Positions 53,626 through 64,000 of a stretch of 64,000 bases of DNA are shown one piece after another. Every line of letters begins with the position of its first letter. Position 1 is the stretch's first letter. Source of the stretch: Ferruginibacter sp. (GTDB lineage Bacteria; Bacteroidota; Bacteroidia; Chitinophagales; Chitinophagaceae); NCBI GenBank assembly GCA_013141435.1, contig JABFQZ010000002.1, positions 1 to 64,000 of the forward strand, in the 5' to 3' direction. The translations under genes were made by a program, and so were the position numbers. The notes below the pieces were generated by a model, which was given only the letters and a program-made list of their open reading frames with translations, ran no database searches and was not told the origin of the DNA.

Positions 53626-54642
53626 ATGAATAATATACTAGAGCACAAATTAAGAGCAAAAATACTACAAACTACTGCTGCAAATTTTGAAGAAACAGCA
53701 CTAGAGGTTTTTAATTTTCAATACACTAATAATGAATTTTATAAGGCTTATTGCAATTTACTACATATTAATTCCAGCAAAATAAATTGTATTGAAAAAA
53801 TACCATTTTTGCCAATACAATTTTTTAAAACACAGGTAATAAAGACTACTACTTTTAATGAACAAATTATTTTTGAAAGCAGTGGTACTACAGGTTCTAC
53901 AAATAGCAAACACTTTGTAAAAGAAAAAAAACTTTACGAAGAAAGTTACTTAAAAACATTTCGTAATTTTTACGGTTCCGAAAATAACTATTGCATTATT
54001 GGTTTATTACCATCGTATTTAGAACGGCAAAACTCATCGTTAGTATATATGGTAGATGATTTAATAAAAAAATCGGAACATAAAAACAGTGGCTTTTATT
54101 TATACGATTACGAAAAATTAAAAAAAATATTATTAGAAAACGAAGCTACAAAGCAACCTACTTTATTAATTGGTGTAACTTATGCACTTGTTGATTTTGC
54201 TGAACTAAATAAAATAAATTTACAACACACTACTATTATAGAAACCGGTGGTATGAAAGGTAGAAGAGACGAACTAAGTAGAAAAGAAGTACACCAAATT
54301 TTAACACAAAACCTTGCTGTGCAAAATATACACTCGGAGTATGGTATGACAGAGTTGTTATCTCAAGCATACTCCACTGGAAACGGATTTTTTACAACAC
54401 CTACTTACATGCAAATACTTTTGAGAAGTAAAGACGACCCTTTTGAAATTTATAGCAAAGTACATACAGTGCAAAATACACTAGCTGGCGGAGTAAATAT
54501 AATTGACTTAGCAAACTTATACAGTTGTGCATTTATAGCCACCGACGATGCTGGTATTTTATACCCAAACAATAGTTTTGAAATAATAGGTAGGTTAGAA
54601 AATTGTGATATAAGAGGGTGTAGCTTAATGGTAGCAGAGTGA
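53626..54642 (+). CDS. LuxE/PaaK-like acyl-protein synthetase
   Basis: A 338-residue member of the LuxE family in the ANL adenylating-enzyme superfamily. The ATP-binding motif FESSGTTGSTNSKHF and the later IIETGGMKGRRDELSRKEV and HSEYGMTELLSQAY match the family. LuxE activates fatty acids and passes them to a Cys, but here there are no luxC, luxD or luciferase genes. Similar orphan genes are frequent in Bacteroidota. The substrate is unknown. Confidence 0.85.
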   Translation: MNNILEHKLRAKILQTTAANFEETALEVFNFQYTNNEFYKAYCNLLHINSSKINCIEKIPFLPIQFFKTQVIKTTTFNEQIIFESSGTTGSTNSKHFVKEKKLYEESYLKTFRNFYGSENNYCIIGLLPSYLERQNSSLVYMVDDLIKKSEHKNSGFYLYDYEKLKKILLENEATKQPTLLIGVTYALVDFAELNKINLQHTTIIETGGMKGRRDELSRKEVHQILTQNLAVQNIHSEYGMTELLSQAYSTGNGFFTTPTYMQILLRSKDDPFEIYSKVHTVQNTLAGGVNIIDLANLYSCAFIATDDAGILYPNNSFEIIGRLENCDIRGCSLMVAE

Positions 54643-54754
54643 TAAAATAATTTAACCCTAAATATGCTTAACCGGTCTTTGCAACGAATTTTCTCGGAAC
54701 TTAGTAACTAATCGTTAGCAAAAAAACTCAGCTGTTTTTACGGTAACAAGATAG

Positions 54755-54826
54755 CACATAGCGAAATAATGATGACTACGTACACAGCGATTTTTGTGGA
54801 TCAATTTAATTTTTACTATGGTATTA
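54755..54826 (+). repeat. Dispersed 70 bp repeat, copy 2
   Basis: The partner of 1922-1991. It shares the core ACGTACACAGCGATTTT and ends TATGGTATTA. The GGATAGTAGCG element follows 37 bases later. Confidence 0.65.
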
Positions 54827-54863
54827 GATATGTTGAGCAATGGTATGCTGATGAAAGGCTGGG

Positions 54864-54911
54864 GGATAGTAGCGGCACCGTAGCGATAGCGAAGGTACAG
54901 CGGATAGCCCC
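54864..54911 (+). repeat. GGATAGTAGCG element, copy 1
   Basis: The outer boxes GGATAGTAGCGGCACC and GGTACAGCGGATAGCCCC enclose a short variable middle. The same outer boxes with a different middle occur at 56497-56572. I recall similar GGATAGCAG...CGGATAGCC elements from other Bacteroidota genomes. Confidence 0.6.
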
Positions 54912-55000
54912 GAATGATGCTGCTTTTTATGATATGTTGACAGCCCCTAAATTTTATAGTAAAAAATGGGTTGGGGGTTATTGTTTAGAAAGTACAGAGT

Positions 55001-55510
55001 TTAATATATTACTACTTCTCCTTTTTCTTTATCTACTTTTACTTTTTGTTGGACATTGCTATTTATTACTTTGCCACAATAATCTGGTTGTATTGGAAGT
55101 TCTCTATCAAAACGTCTGTTTACCAAAACGCAAAGTTCTACTTTTTGGGGTCTTCCAAAATCTTGCAAAGCATCTAAGGCTGCACGTATTGTTCGGCCAG
55201 TGTATAATACATCATCGATTAAAATTACTTTTTTACCATCTATAGAAAATGGAATTTCGGTTTTGTTAGCTATATGAATTTGTGTACGAACATCGTCTCT
55301 ATAAAATGTAATATCGAGCAAGCCGTATTTTATATTTTCGGAAGGGCAAAGTTGTTTTATTTGCTCTACAATTAAATTACTTATATATATTCCACGGGGC
55401 TGTAAACCAATAAAAATTATATTTTCGCAATTGGTATCGTTTTCTAAAAGCTCTTGGGCTAGCTTTTGTATTATTAAATTTAGTTGTACTGAATTTATTA
55501 AAACTTGCAT
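55001..55510 (-). CDS. pyrR: PyrR bifunctional regulator / uracil phosphoribosyltransferase
   Basis: A 169-residue type I phosphoribosyltransferase of the PyrR family. The PRPP-binding motif is KVILIDDVLYTGRTIRAALDAL, and the ENIIFIGLQPRGIYISNLI and FYRDDVRTQ segments are characteristic. In Bacilli it attenuates pyr mRNA. Here no pyr operon or attenuator is adjacent, so the enzymatic role may dominate. The minus strand has TAACTTCG just upstream, a possible -7 box. Confidence 0.92.
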   Translation of the reverse strand: MQVLINSVQLNLIIQKLAQELLENDTNCENIIFIGLQPRGIYISNLIVEQIKQLCPSENIKYGLLDITFYRDDVRTQIHIANKTEIPFSIDGKKVILIDDVLYTGRTIRAALDALQDFGRPQKVELCVLVNRRFDRELPIQPDYCGKVINSNVQQKVKVDKEKGEVVIY

Positions 55511-55667
55511 ATAGCGAAGTTATTTATTTTTAGTTTAAGGAATTACTTATTGTAAAAATTATATTTGGTAATGTAACTTATGGTATAAAAAAAGATGTTG
55601 TAGAAATAAAAAAAATAGCAAAAAAAATAACTTTTGTATAATTATTTACTGTTTTAAATTTAAGTGC

Positions 55668-55675
55668 TATTTTTG
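55668..55675 (+). promoter_or_regulatory. Promoter -7 box of ndk
   Basis: TATTTTTG is an exact TAnnTTTG, 20 bases before the ndk start codon. Confidence 0.6.
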
Positions 55676-55695
55676 CAAAAAAATAAATTACAAAA

Positions 55696-56112
55696 ATGAC
55701 AAACAGAACTTTTACGATGATAAAGCCAGATGCTACTTTGAACGGAAGTACAGGTGGTATTTTAGGAATGATTAATGCTGCAGGGTTTAGAATTGTAGCC
55801 ATGAAAATGGTACACTTAAGTGCTGCAAAAGCTGGTGAATTTTATGCTGTGCATAGTGAGCGTCCTTTTTATGGTGAGTTGGTAGAGTTTATGAGCCGTG
55901 GACCAATTACAGCTGCAATTTTGGAAAAAGAAAATGCTGTTGAAGATTTTAGAAAATTAATTGGTGCTACTAACCCTGCACAAGCTGAGGAAGGAACTAT
56001 ACGTAAAAAATATGCTACTTCGATTGGTGAAAATGCGGTGCATGGTAGTGATAGTGATGAAAATGCTGCTATTGAAGGTAGTTTTTTCTTTAGCAAATTA
56101 GAGCAATTTTAA
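55696..56112 (+). CDS. ndk: Nucleoside-diphosphate kinase
   Basis: Ndk balances nucleoside triphosphate pools through a phosphohistidine intermediate. The 138-residue protein starts [20 protein letters not shown], and the active-site His lies in [31 protein letters not shown] and GTIRKKYA are typical. A terminator follows. Confidence 0.98.
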   Translation: MTNRTFTMIKPDATLNGSTGGILGMINAAGFRIVAMKMVHLSAAKAGEFYAVHSERPFYGELVEFMSRGPITAAILEKENAVEDFRKLIGATNPAQAEEGTIRKKYATSIGENAVHGSDSDENAAIEGSFFFSKLEQF

Positions 56113-56135
56113 GGATACTTTTATACTCTTACTTG

Positions 56136-56172
56136 GAGGCTGACTCAAATATGAGTCAGCCTCTTTTATTTT
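56136..56172 (+). terminator. Terminator of ndk
   Basis: A perfect 12-base stem, GAGGCTGACTCA with its complement across a four-base loop, then a T-rich tail, starting 24 bases past the stop. Confidence 0.92.
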
Positions 56173-56496
56173 GAGAGGGTATATAAGAAACCTAAGTTAT
56201 GGTTGATGGTAATAGTAAGGTCTATTTTTGCTTGAAACTGTATTTAATGGTATAATTTTATTTTTTTGCAATTAAAACCATACTATTATTTTTATAAAGC
56301 TCAATGAGGTTTTCTGTTTTAGATTTTTTGAGGTACGACTAAATAAATTGAAAGTTATTTTATTTGGTTGAGTCTAAAAAGTAGAATCTAATTTTATTAT
56401 ACCGCATTTTCTACTTATGTCATTACATAAAAGTATTACAAAAATTAAAGGCTTTAAAAAAAATGCTTTAAAATGCTTTAAGGCTGAAGCAAGCCA

Positions 56497-56572
56497 GGAT
56501 AGTAGCGAAAATACTTTTTTGAGAGCTTGTCGCCCATTGGCGGAAACGAAAAAAAGATTGTAGCGTATAGCC
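56497..56572 (+). repeat. GGATAGTAGCG element, copy 2
   Basis: The left box GGATAGTAGCG is followed by a T run, a variable middle with CGCCCATTGGCG, an A run complementary to the T run, and the right box GTAGCGTATAGCC. The layout is like 54864-54911 with a longer middle. Confidence 0.6.
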
Positions 56573-56628
56573 TGAAACCAATGCTGTACAATGTTTTTAT
56601 GCTGCTGCTCCAAATATTAAAAAAAATA

Positions 56629-58833
56629 TTACATCATTGTTCCTATAGCATTGTCGTATTTTTCTTTCCAAGTAGTAATGTTGCCCCAGGTTTCGTTATT
56701 TATTTTTATAGTATTTTTTGTAACAGTGCCTAGCTTTGCAAAAGGTATATTATTTTGCTGCAAGGTTGCTATTATTTTTTCTTCGTTTTCTGTGGATGAT
56801 GATATTACTACTCTACTTTGGGCTTCGCCAAACCAATAGGCATCGGTACGAATATTTTGGTTATTTTGTATTACGCTAAAACCAAAGTTATTGGTAAAAG
56901 CACTTTCTATTAAAGTTACAAAAAGTCCACCTTCACTCACATCGTGGGCTGATTGTATTAATTTATTTTTTATTAAGGTAGAAATAATTTGTTGTAGATT
57001 ATATTCTTCATCTATTTCAAAAAATGGGCATGGGCTATACTCCTCTCCTATTATTTTATGTAAATACTCCGATGAATTTATATCGTTTTTACTTTCGCCG
57101 ATAAGGAAAATAATATCGCCTTCGGTTTTAAAATTCATTGTCATTTTATCAGCAACATTTTCTAACAACCCTACCATACCAATTGTTGGCGTTGGATACA
57201 CTGGCCCAGTAGGGCTTTGGTTGTAAAAACTTACATTGCCACCAGTAACTGGTGTATCGAATTTTAGGCAAGCTTCTCCCATTCCTTTTATAGCATTGCT
57301 AAATTGCCAATATACTTCGGGGTCGTATGGGTTGCCAAAATTTAGGCAATTGGTTACACCCAAAGGTATGCCACCACTACATACTATGTTGCGTGCAGCT
57401 TCTGCCACTGCTATCATTGCTCCTTTGTAGGGGTTTGCAAATACGTAGCGGCTATTGCAATCGGTGGTAAGTGCTAGTGCTTTATTGGTAGGTTTTGCAA
57501 GTACTATTGCAGCATCGCTTACGCCATTGGTGCTTGTATTGCCTGCGCCAACCATGCTATCGTATTGCTCGTAAACCCATCGTTTGCTGGCAATGTTAGG
57601 CAAGGTTATTAATTTTTCGGCTATTGTTTGTAAATTTTGTGGCTCTGGTATTTTTGTTGCATCAAATGCTTTTATTTTTTGTATGTAAGTTGGTTCTTTT
57701 GTTTCTCTGCTGTATTGTGGTGCTCCTCCACCAAGTACCAATTCATCGGCTGGCAAAACAGCTTCTAAAACACCATGCATAAAAAACTGTAACATACCAT
57801 CATTTGTTACTTCGCCAATGCAACTGCAAGGTAAATCCCATTTTTCGAAAATATCTAACACCGATTTTTCTTTTCCTTTTTTTACCACTAAAAGCATTCG
57901 CTCTTGGCTTTCGCTCAAAAGCAATTCCCATGCTTTCATATCAGCTTGCCTAGTTGGTACTTTATCTAAATCTATACGCATACCAGCTTTTCCTTTTGCA
58001 CTCATTTCGGCGGTAGAGCATATTATACCTGCTGCACCCATATCTTGCATGCCTACAACTGCTCCTGTTTGTATTACTTCGAGGCAGGCTTCTAATAATT
58101 TTTTTTCTTGAAAAGGATCGCCTACTTGCACTGCTGGTAAATCTTGTACACTATCGGCAGTAATTTCGGCACTAGCAAATGAGGCTCCGCCTATACCATC
58201 TTTACCAGTAGCACTACCTACAAAAAATACGGGGTTTCCTTCTCCCTCGGCAGTTGCCGAAACGGTTTCGCCATTTTTAAGAATACCCACACTCATAGCG
58301 TTTACCAATGGGTTGGTATGGTAACAATCTTCAAAATAAATTTCGCCACCAACAGTAGGCACACCAAAGCAATTGCCATAATGCCCTATTCCTTTTACTA
58401 CTCCACTTAATAAATGTTGCGTTTTGGTATCTTTTAAATTGCCAAAACGTAGCGAATTTAAAGATGCAATTGGTCTTGCACCCATGGTAAAAATATCTCT
58501 ATTTATACCTCCAACACCAGTAGCAGCACCCTGAAATGGCTCTAGTGCACTTGGGTGATTGTGACTTTCTATTTTAAATACAACCCCATATCCTTCACCA
58601 ATATCCATTAAGCCTGCGTTTTCTTCGCCAGCCTTTACTAGCATTTTAGCTCCGTCCCTGGGCAAGGTTTTTAATAATTTTATGGAGTTTTTATAACTGC
58701 AATGCTCACTCCACATACCACTAAAAGCACACAATTCGGTAAAATTTGGTGTACGTCCTAATTTTGATTTTATGTTTCCAAATTCTTCTTCGGTTATTCT
58801 TAATTTGGCAGCGGTGGCAGCAGTTATTTCCAT
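56629..58833 (-). CDS. purL: Phosphoribosylformylglycinamidine synthase subunit PurL
   Basis: PurL is the ATP-dependent synthase of step four of purine synthesis, working with separate PurS and PurQ in small-PurL organisms. The 734-residue length fits the small form. FSGMWSEHCSYKNSIKLL, FKIESHNHPSALEPFQGAAT and GVGGINRDIFTMGARPIA are diagnostic, and the second half repeats the fold (DNSR-like TDCNSRYVFANPYKGAMIAV; LNFGNPYDPEVYWQF). PurS and PurQ genes are not in the window. Confidence 0.98.
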   Translation of the reverse strand: MEITAATAAKLRITEEEFGNIKSKLGRTPNFTELCAFSGMWSEHCSYKNSIKLLKTLPRDGAKMLVKAGEENAGLMDIGEGYGVVFKIESHNHPSALEPFQGAATGVGGINRDIFTMGARPIASLNSLRFGNLKDTKTQHLLSGVVKGIGHYGNCFGVPTVGGEIYFEDCYHTNPLVNAMSVGILKNGETVSATAEGEGNPVFFVGSATGKDGIGGASFASAEITADSVQDLPAVQVGDPFQEKKLLEACLEVIQTGAVVGMQDMGAAGIICSTAEMSAKGKAGMRIDLDKVPTRQADMKAWELLLSESQERMLLVVKKGKEKSVLDIFEKWDLPCSCIGEVTNDGMLQFFMHGVLEAVLPADELVLGGGAPQYSRETKEPTYIQKIKAFDATKIPEPQNLQTIAEKLITLPNIASKRWVYEQYDSMVGAGNTSTNGVSDAAIVLAKPTNKALALTTDCNSRYVFANPYKGAMIAVAEAARNIVCSGGIPLGVTNCLNFGNPYDPEVYWQFSNAIKGMGEACLKFDTPVTGGNVSFYNQSPTGPVYPTPTIGMVGLLENVADKMTMNFKTEGDIIFLIGESKNDINSSEYLHKIIGEEYSPCPFFEIDEEYNLQQIISTLIKNKLIQSAHDVSEGGLFVTLIESAFTNNFGFSVIQNNQNIRTDAYWFGEAQSRVVISSSTENEEKIIATLQQNNIPFAKLGTVTKNTIKINNETWGNITTWKEKYDNAIGTMM

Positions 58834-58995
58834 TATGTGTAATTGTAAATGATTATTGGAGCAAATTTACAAATGCTTTTTCTTTGCAACTAATTAAATG
58901 AAGTTATTATTTTAACTATCTTCCCACATATTAAAATACCTTGGTTGGGGTTTGCTGTGATTTAATATTTTTAAATACGTTATTATAAACTTGAT

Positions 58996-60264
58996 ATGTT
59001 TTTATATTTTTTATTTGCTGTCTACTTTTTAGTTTGTATTTATTTTTTACCGAAAATTAAATTTGTACAAAATACAGATTTGGGTACTAAAATGATCTTA
59101 CTGCTTTTTAGTATTAAAATTACAGCAGGTATTATTGGTGGGCTTGTAAGCCATTTTTTAATGCATGATAAATCGGATTTGTTTTTATATACAACCCAAG
59201 GCTTAGTAGAATATGACAATCTTATTCATAACCCCAAACTATTTTTTACCGATAGCTTGCCAAGTGTATATGAAAATGGCATTGGCAATTTTTTTGTAAC
59301 GCAAAATTCTTTCTGGAACGATTTAAGAAATAATATACTTATTAAAACAATTGGCGTTTTTAATATTTTAAGTAGAGGTAATTATTATATTAATAGTTTG
59401 TTTTTTAATACGATAGCCTTTATGGGAAATATTGCTTTGTATAGAGTATTTAAAACCATTTATGTTAAACAAAATTGGGCAGTTATTATTGGTAGTTTTC
59501 TTTTACCATCTACTTTATACTTTGATTCACTTATTGGTAAAGATTTGGTTTTATTTACTGCACTTAGTTTTTATTGTTACTCCTTATTTTTTTCTTTAGA
59601 AAATAAGTTTACTTTAAAATATATTTTAGTTTTTATTTTGTCTTTTTTTTCGATATTATTTTTTAGAAACTTTGTACTAGTTATTTTATTGCCATGTACT
59701 GTAGCATGGGTTATAAATAAAAAATATAAAATTAAACTACTCAATGTATATGGCTTAGTATTTATAGTAGCTATTATTGTAATTATTATCACACAATTTT
59801 TGCCTCACAAATATAATTTATTAGAGTTAGTTGTAAAAAGACAACAAGATTTTTTTTCGTTAGGTAAAGCTAATTCGCAATACCAAAACGACACTTTAAC
59901 ACCTACAATTAAAAGCTTTATAACTGCAACTCCGAATGCTTTACGTCATTCATTTTTATCTCCTTTTATAAATGAATTTAACAATAAGTACCTCAATTTA
60001 TTTGCTTTGGAAATGTGGGGTTATTTTCTTCTATTTTTATTGATGTTTATCTACCCAATAAAAGAAAAAAAGGGTTTGAATAGTTTTACTTTATTTGGCA
60101 TTATTTTTTGCTTGTTAATTTTATTATTTGCAGGTTATATTACTCCTAATGCTGGTAGTTTAATTAGGTATAGAAGTATTTATTTGCCTTTTTTAATTAT
60201 ACCTATTTTATGTAATATAAATTGGAATTTTATAAAAATAAAAAATACAACATATAAATCATAA
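58996..60264 (+). CDS. Polytopic membrane protein, polymerase-like
   Basis: A 422-residue membrane protein with about ten predicted helices and two larger extracytoplasmic loops (~60-115 and ~275-320). It resembles O-antigen polymerase/ligase-type or ArnT-like proteins only in layout; I do not recognise a signature motif. The last helices are followed by a short basic tail. A terminator follows. Function unknown. Confidence 0.7.
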   Translation: MFLYFLFAVYFLVCIYFLPKIKFVQNTDLGTKMILLLFSIKITAGIIGGLVSHFLMHDKSDLFLYTTQGLVEYDNLIHNPKLFFTDSLPSVYENGIGNFFVTQNSFWNDLRNNILIKTIGVFNILSRGNYYINSLFFNTIAFMGNIALYRVFKTIYVKQNWAVIIGSFLLPSTLYFDSLIGKDLVLFTALSFYCYSLFFSLENKFTLKYILVFILSFFSILFFRNFVLVILLPCTVAWVINKKYKIKLLNVYGLVFIVAIIVIIITQFLPHKYNLLELVVKRQQDFFSLGKANSQYQNDTLTPTIKSFITATPNALRHSFLSPFINEFNNKYLNLFALEMWGYFLLFLLMFIYPIKEKKGLNSFTLFGIIFCLLILLFAGYITPNAGSLIRYRSIYLPFLIIPILCNINWNFIKIKNTTYKS

Positions 60265-60289
60265 AACAACAAAAATATTCTTCCTACAA

Positions 60290-60321
60290 AAAATCCCCTC
60301 CGAAAAACCGAAGGGGATTTT
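60290..60321. terminator. Bidirectional terminator before groEL
   Basis: AAAATCCCCT pairs with AGGGGATTTT, between the convergent membrane-protein and groEL genes. Confidence 0.88.
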
Positions 60322-60361
60322 GCATTTTATCTTGCGTCTAAAATCTCATATTGCAATGCTA

Positions 60362-62026
<1,665 letters not shown>

Positions 62027-62127
62027 TCAAGTATCAAGACTTAATACATTATAAAAAATGTTATTTTCAAAAGTTAGACCTAAAACACATTTATCTTGTA
62101 TCTTGTGTCAAATATCTCAAGTCTGAA

Positions 62128-62415
62128 TTAAACTATTGCCAATATATCACTCTCCCTCATTATCAATAAATCTGCCCCTTCAATTGTAATTTCGGTACCT
62201 GCATATTTGCCATACAAAACAGTATCGCCAGCTTTTACTGTCATAGGTTCATCTACTTTGCCTGGTCCTGCAGCCACTACAGTTCCTTTAGATGGTTTTT
62301 CTTTTGCAGTATCAGGTATATAAATACCGCCAGCAGTTTTTTCTTCAGCTGCAGCAGGTTTTACAATAACTCTGTCGTGCAGTGGTGTAATACTTAGCTT
62401 CTTACTAGTAGCCAT
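62128..62415 (-). CDS. groES: Co-chaperonin GroES
   Basis: GroES caps the GroEL cavity. I start the gene at 62415 ([20 protein letters not shown]), giving 95 residues; the longer frame adds 13 unlikely residues. The mobile loop region [21 protein letters not shown] and the [16 protein letters not shown] and ILAIV end are typical. A dyad symmetry lies about 90 bases upstream. Confidence 0.98.
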   Translation of the reverse strand: MATSKKLSITPLHDRVIVKPAAAEEKTAGGIYIPDTAKEKPSKGTVVAAGPGKVDEPMTVKAGDTVLYGKYAGTEITIEGADLLIMRESDILAIV

Positions 62416-62851
62416 AATTTCTATATTTTTTTTATTATTAAAAAATGTACCCAATTGGTAAACAAAGCTAAGCTAATATTGTACCAAAGTATAATAAAAG
62501 TATTGTTGTCAGTTTTAATTTGACAAAACGACACAAATACAAGAACCATATTTTGCATAAATGCAAAAATGCCTTGTTTGCCCACAAAAAAGCTTTACTG
62601 AGCAGTATTGGCGTCGCACATTTCATCATCATATCTTTTGGCATCTTTTATTATGTTTTACGATTAACAAGTTGTGTTCCACAAAAAATATTTAAACAGA
62701 AAATTTCATTGAACTTTACAAAAATAAATCTTCAAATAAATAAAATCCCCATCAACTACTTCGTAAAATTGCTAATTAAAAAAACTATAACATTGCAAGA
62801 AATTTTTTCTTTAAAAAAGAAAAATTACCTTTAGCCAAAAAGCAACAAACA
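62416..62851. other. Divergent intergenic region groES / pgk
   Basis: These 436 bases hold the groES promoter region (about 62480-62530) on the left and presumably the pgk promoter on the right. A 104-codon frame at 62520-62834 has one hydrophobic stretch but no family resemblance and crosses the control region. Confidence 0.55.
62481..62526 (-). promoter_or_regulatory. Candidate groESL promoter and dyad operator
   Basis: TTGTCA (62506-62511) and TGACAA (62521-62526) form an inverted repeat with a nine-base spacer. On the minus strand a TATACTTTG box follows about 14 bases later. No CIRCE (the HrcA operator) is seen. The dyad could be an operator for groESL; this is an inference. Confidence 0.4.
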
Positions 62852-64000
62852 ATGAGCAAATTTTCAGATTTTAACTTTAAAGGGCATAAAGCCTTGGTAC
62901 GTGTAGATTTTAATGTACCATTAGACGAAGCATTTAACATAACAGACGATACCAGAATGGCAGCTACCATACCTACCATAAAAAAAATATTAGCAGATGG
63001 TGGAAGTGCTATTTTAATGAGTCACTTGGGTCGTCCAAAAGATGGACCAACCGATAAATTTTCGTTGAAACATTTGGTTACTCATTTACACGAATTATTA
63101 GGTGGGCAAACAAAAGTTTTTTTTGCTGATAATTGTATTGGTGGGCAAGCAAGTCTTACAGCAAATATGCTACGAGCAGGCGAAGTATTGTTGTTAGAAA
63201 ACCTTCGTTTTTATAAAGAAGAAGAAGCCGGCGACGAAGCATTTGCAAAAAAACTAAGCACCATTGGCGATGTGTATGTAAACGATGCATTTGGCACAGC
63301 ACACAGAGCACATGCAAGTACAGCCGTAATTGCAAAAAACTTTGATACCAACAATAAAATGTTTGGATTATTAATGGAGGCAGAGGTAAATAGTGCCGAA
63401 AAAGTATTACACAATACCGAAAAACCTTTTACAGCCATTATAGGCGGAGCAAAAGTTTCCGATAAAATACTTATTATAGAAAATTTATTAGAAAGAGCAA
63501 CTGATATAATTATTGGCGGTGGCATGGCATATACTTTTTTAAAGGCAAGAGGTGGCAAAATTGGTGCATCGTTGTGCGAAGATGATAGACTACAAACTGC
63601 CCTTGATATTTTAGAAAAAGCAAAGCAAAAAAATGTGAGCATACACTTACCCGAAACAAGTACCATTGCCGATAAATTTGCTGCTGATGCTAATACTCAA
63701 GATTGTGTAAGCGATGCCATACCCGATGGCTGGATGGGATTAGATATTGGCGCAAAAGCCATAGGAATATTTAGTGAAGTAATAGGCAAATCGAAAACTA
63801 TACTATGGAATGGTCCAATGGGCGTTTTTGAAATGGAAAAATTTGAAAATGGAACCAAACAAATTGCTCTTGCCGTAGCCAATGCTACAAGCAATGGTGC
63901 ATTTTCGCTTGTAGGTGGAGGAGATAGTGTAGCAGCCGTAAATAAATTTAATTTAGCTACAAAAGTAAGTTATGTAAGTACTGGTGGTGGCGCTTTGTTG
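62852..64000 (+). CDS. pgk: Phosphoglycerate kinase (3' end outside window)
   Basis: Pgk moves phosphate from 1,3-bisphosphoglycerate to ADP in glycolysis. The first 383 codons are present, with no stop before the window ends, against a usual ~395. [35 protein letters not shown] and [14 protein letters not shown] are in the N-domain. [24 protein letters not shown] and [14 protein letters not shown] are in the C-domain, and the frame ends in [10 protein letters not shown]. Confidence 0.97.
   Translation, partial: MSKFSDFNFKGHKALVRVDFNVPLDEAFNITDDTRMAATIPTIKKILADGGSAILMSHLGRPKDGPTDKFSLKHLVTHLHELLGGQTKVFFADNCIGGQASLTANMLRAGEVLLLENLRFYKEEEAGDEAFAKKLSTIGDVYVNDAFGTAHRAHASTAVIAKNFDTNNKMFGLLMEAEVNSAEKVLHNTEKPFTAIIGGAKVSDKILIIENLLERATDIIIGGGMAYTFLKARGGKIGASLCEDDRLQTALDILEKAKQKNVSIHLPETSTIADKFAADANTQDCVSDAIPDGWMGLDIGAKAIGIFSEVIGKSKTILWNGPMGVFEMEKFENGTKQIALAVANATSNGAFSLVGGGDSVAAVNKFNLATKVSYVSTGGGALL

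Larger units (their letters stand above)
54643..55000. other. Intergenic region with two repeat elements
   Basis: This 358-base spacer contains copy 2 of the 70 bp repeat (54755-54826) and a GGATAGTAGCG element (54864-54911). A 158-codon frame across it (54769-55245) includes the repeats and runs antisense into pyrR, so it is not a gene. Confidence 0.6.
56113..56628. other. Intergenic region, 516 bases
   Basis: This holds the ndk terminator (56136-56172) and a GGATAGTAGCG element (56497-56572). The stretch between (56173-56490) is A+T-rich with a short tandem AAATGCTTTA near its right end. No gene is seen. Confidence 0.6.

Noticed and set aside
54769..55245. 158-codon open frame on the + strand
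   Set aside because: It starts inside a dispersed repeat, passes through a GGATAGTAGCG element and runs antisense over pyrR. The protein has no family resemblance.
62520..62834. 104-codon frame between groES and pgk
   Set aside because: It crosses the divergent control region, is Lys/Ile-rich from base composition and shows only one hydrophobic stretch. No gene family fits.

Overview
The window is an A+T-rich chromosomal segment of a member of the Bacteroidota, most likely the Chitinophagia/Sphingobacteriia side of the phylum. The evidence is direct: three secreted proteins carry C-terminal type IX secretion (T9SS) sorting domains. Several genes sit behind the Bacteroidota -7 promoter box TAnnTTTG. 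The phylum-typical families DUF4199, DUF2795 and DUF4954, OmpA proteins with TSP3 repeats, a fused E1 alpha/beta 2-oxoacid dehydrogenase and a propeller-type LytS/LytTR sensor pair are all present. Genus cannot be set from sequence reading alone. I saw no rRNA, tRNA, CRISPR array, prophage, integrase or intact insertion sequence. The content is mostly core and housekeeping genes.

Layout. 1-6.9 kb: smpB, a MutS-like ATPase, an OmpA/TSP3 envelope protein, an RlpA-like protein next to an L,D-transpeptidase (peptidoglycan), and lpxB (lipid A). 7-12.4 kb: a T9SS cargo protein, then a cluster with a dihydroorotase homologue that has lost its metal ligands, a DUF4199 membrane protein and two family 2 glycosyltransferases. 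12.5-18.9 kb: secreted or scavenging functions (peptide-binding lipoprotein, M1 aminopeptidase, alpha/beta hydrolase, transglutaminase-like protein). 18.9-20.6 kb: a tight run of small cytosolic genes (DUF1801, VOC, GyrI-like, with DUF2200 behind). 20.6-26.1 kb: dapD, glmS and a DUF4954 beta-helix protein, i.e. cell-wall precursor supply. 26.1-30 kb: a secreted subtilase with a doubtful active site beside a papain-like lipoprotein. 30.1-34.7 kb: a retropepsin-like protease lying between two copies of a ~100 bp repeat, followed by a propeller histidine kinase and its LytTR response regulator. 34.7-39.6 kb: ffh, sucA, rpsT. 39.7-46.7 kb: a large secreted endonuclease I-family protein, a YugP-like metallopeptidase, queA behind a structured leader, a DUF2795 protein and a LolD-like ATPase. 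47-54.6 kb: the fused E1 dehydrogenase, a J-domain protein, membrane proteins, an M42 aminopeptidase, a UbiA-like protein and a LuxE-like enzyme. 55-64 kb: pyrR, ndk, purL, a polytopic membrane protein, groES-groEL and the first 383 codons of pgk, which runs off the end.

The least explained material lies between genes. At least four families of short dispersed repeats occur: variable hairpins with conserved flanks (44.3 and 52.1 kb), GGATAGTAGCG elements (54.9 and 56.5 kb), a 70 bp element (1.9 and 54.8 kb) and a 30 bp inverted pair (36.2 and 46.9 kb). There is also a perfect 20-bp-arm hairpin at 23.8 kb. The points I would follow first are the three-way-junction leader of queA, the duplicated kinase 5' end that frames the aspartic protease gene, the metal-ligand-free dihydroorotase and the variable-hairpin repeat family. 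I did not find a convincing multi-gene undescribed system; most genes belong to known families.
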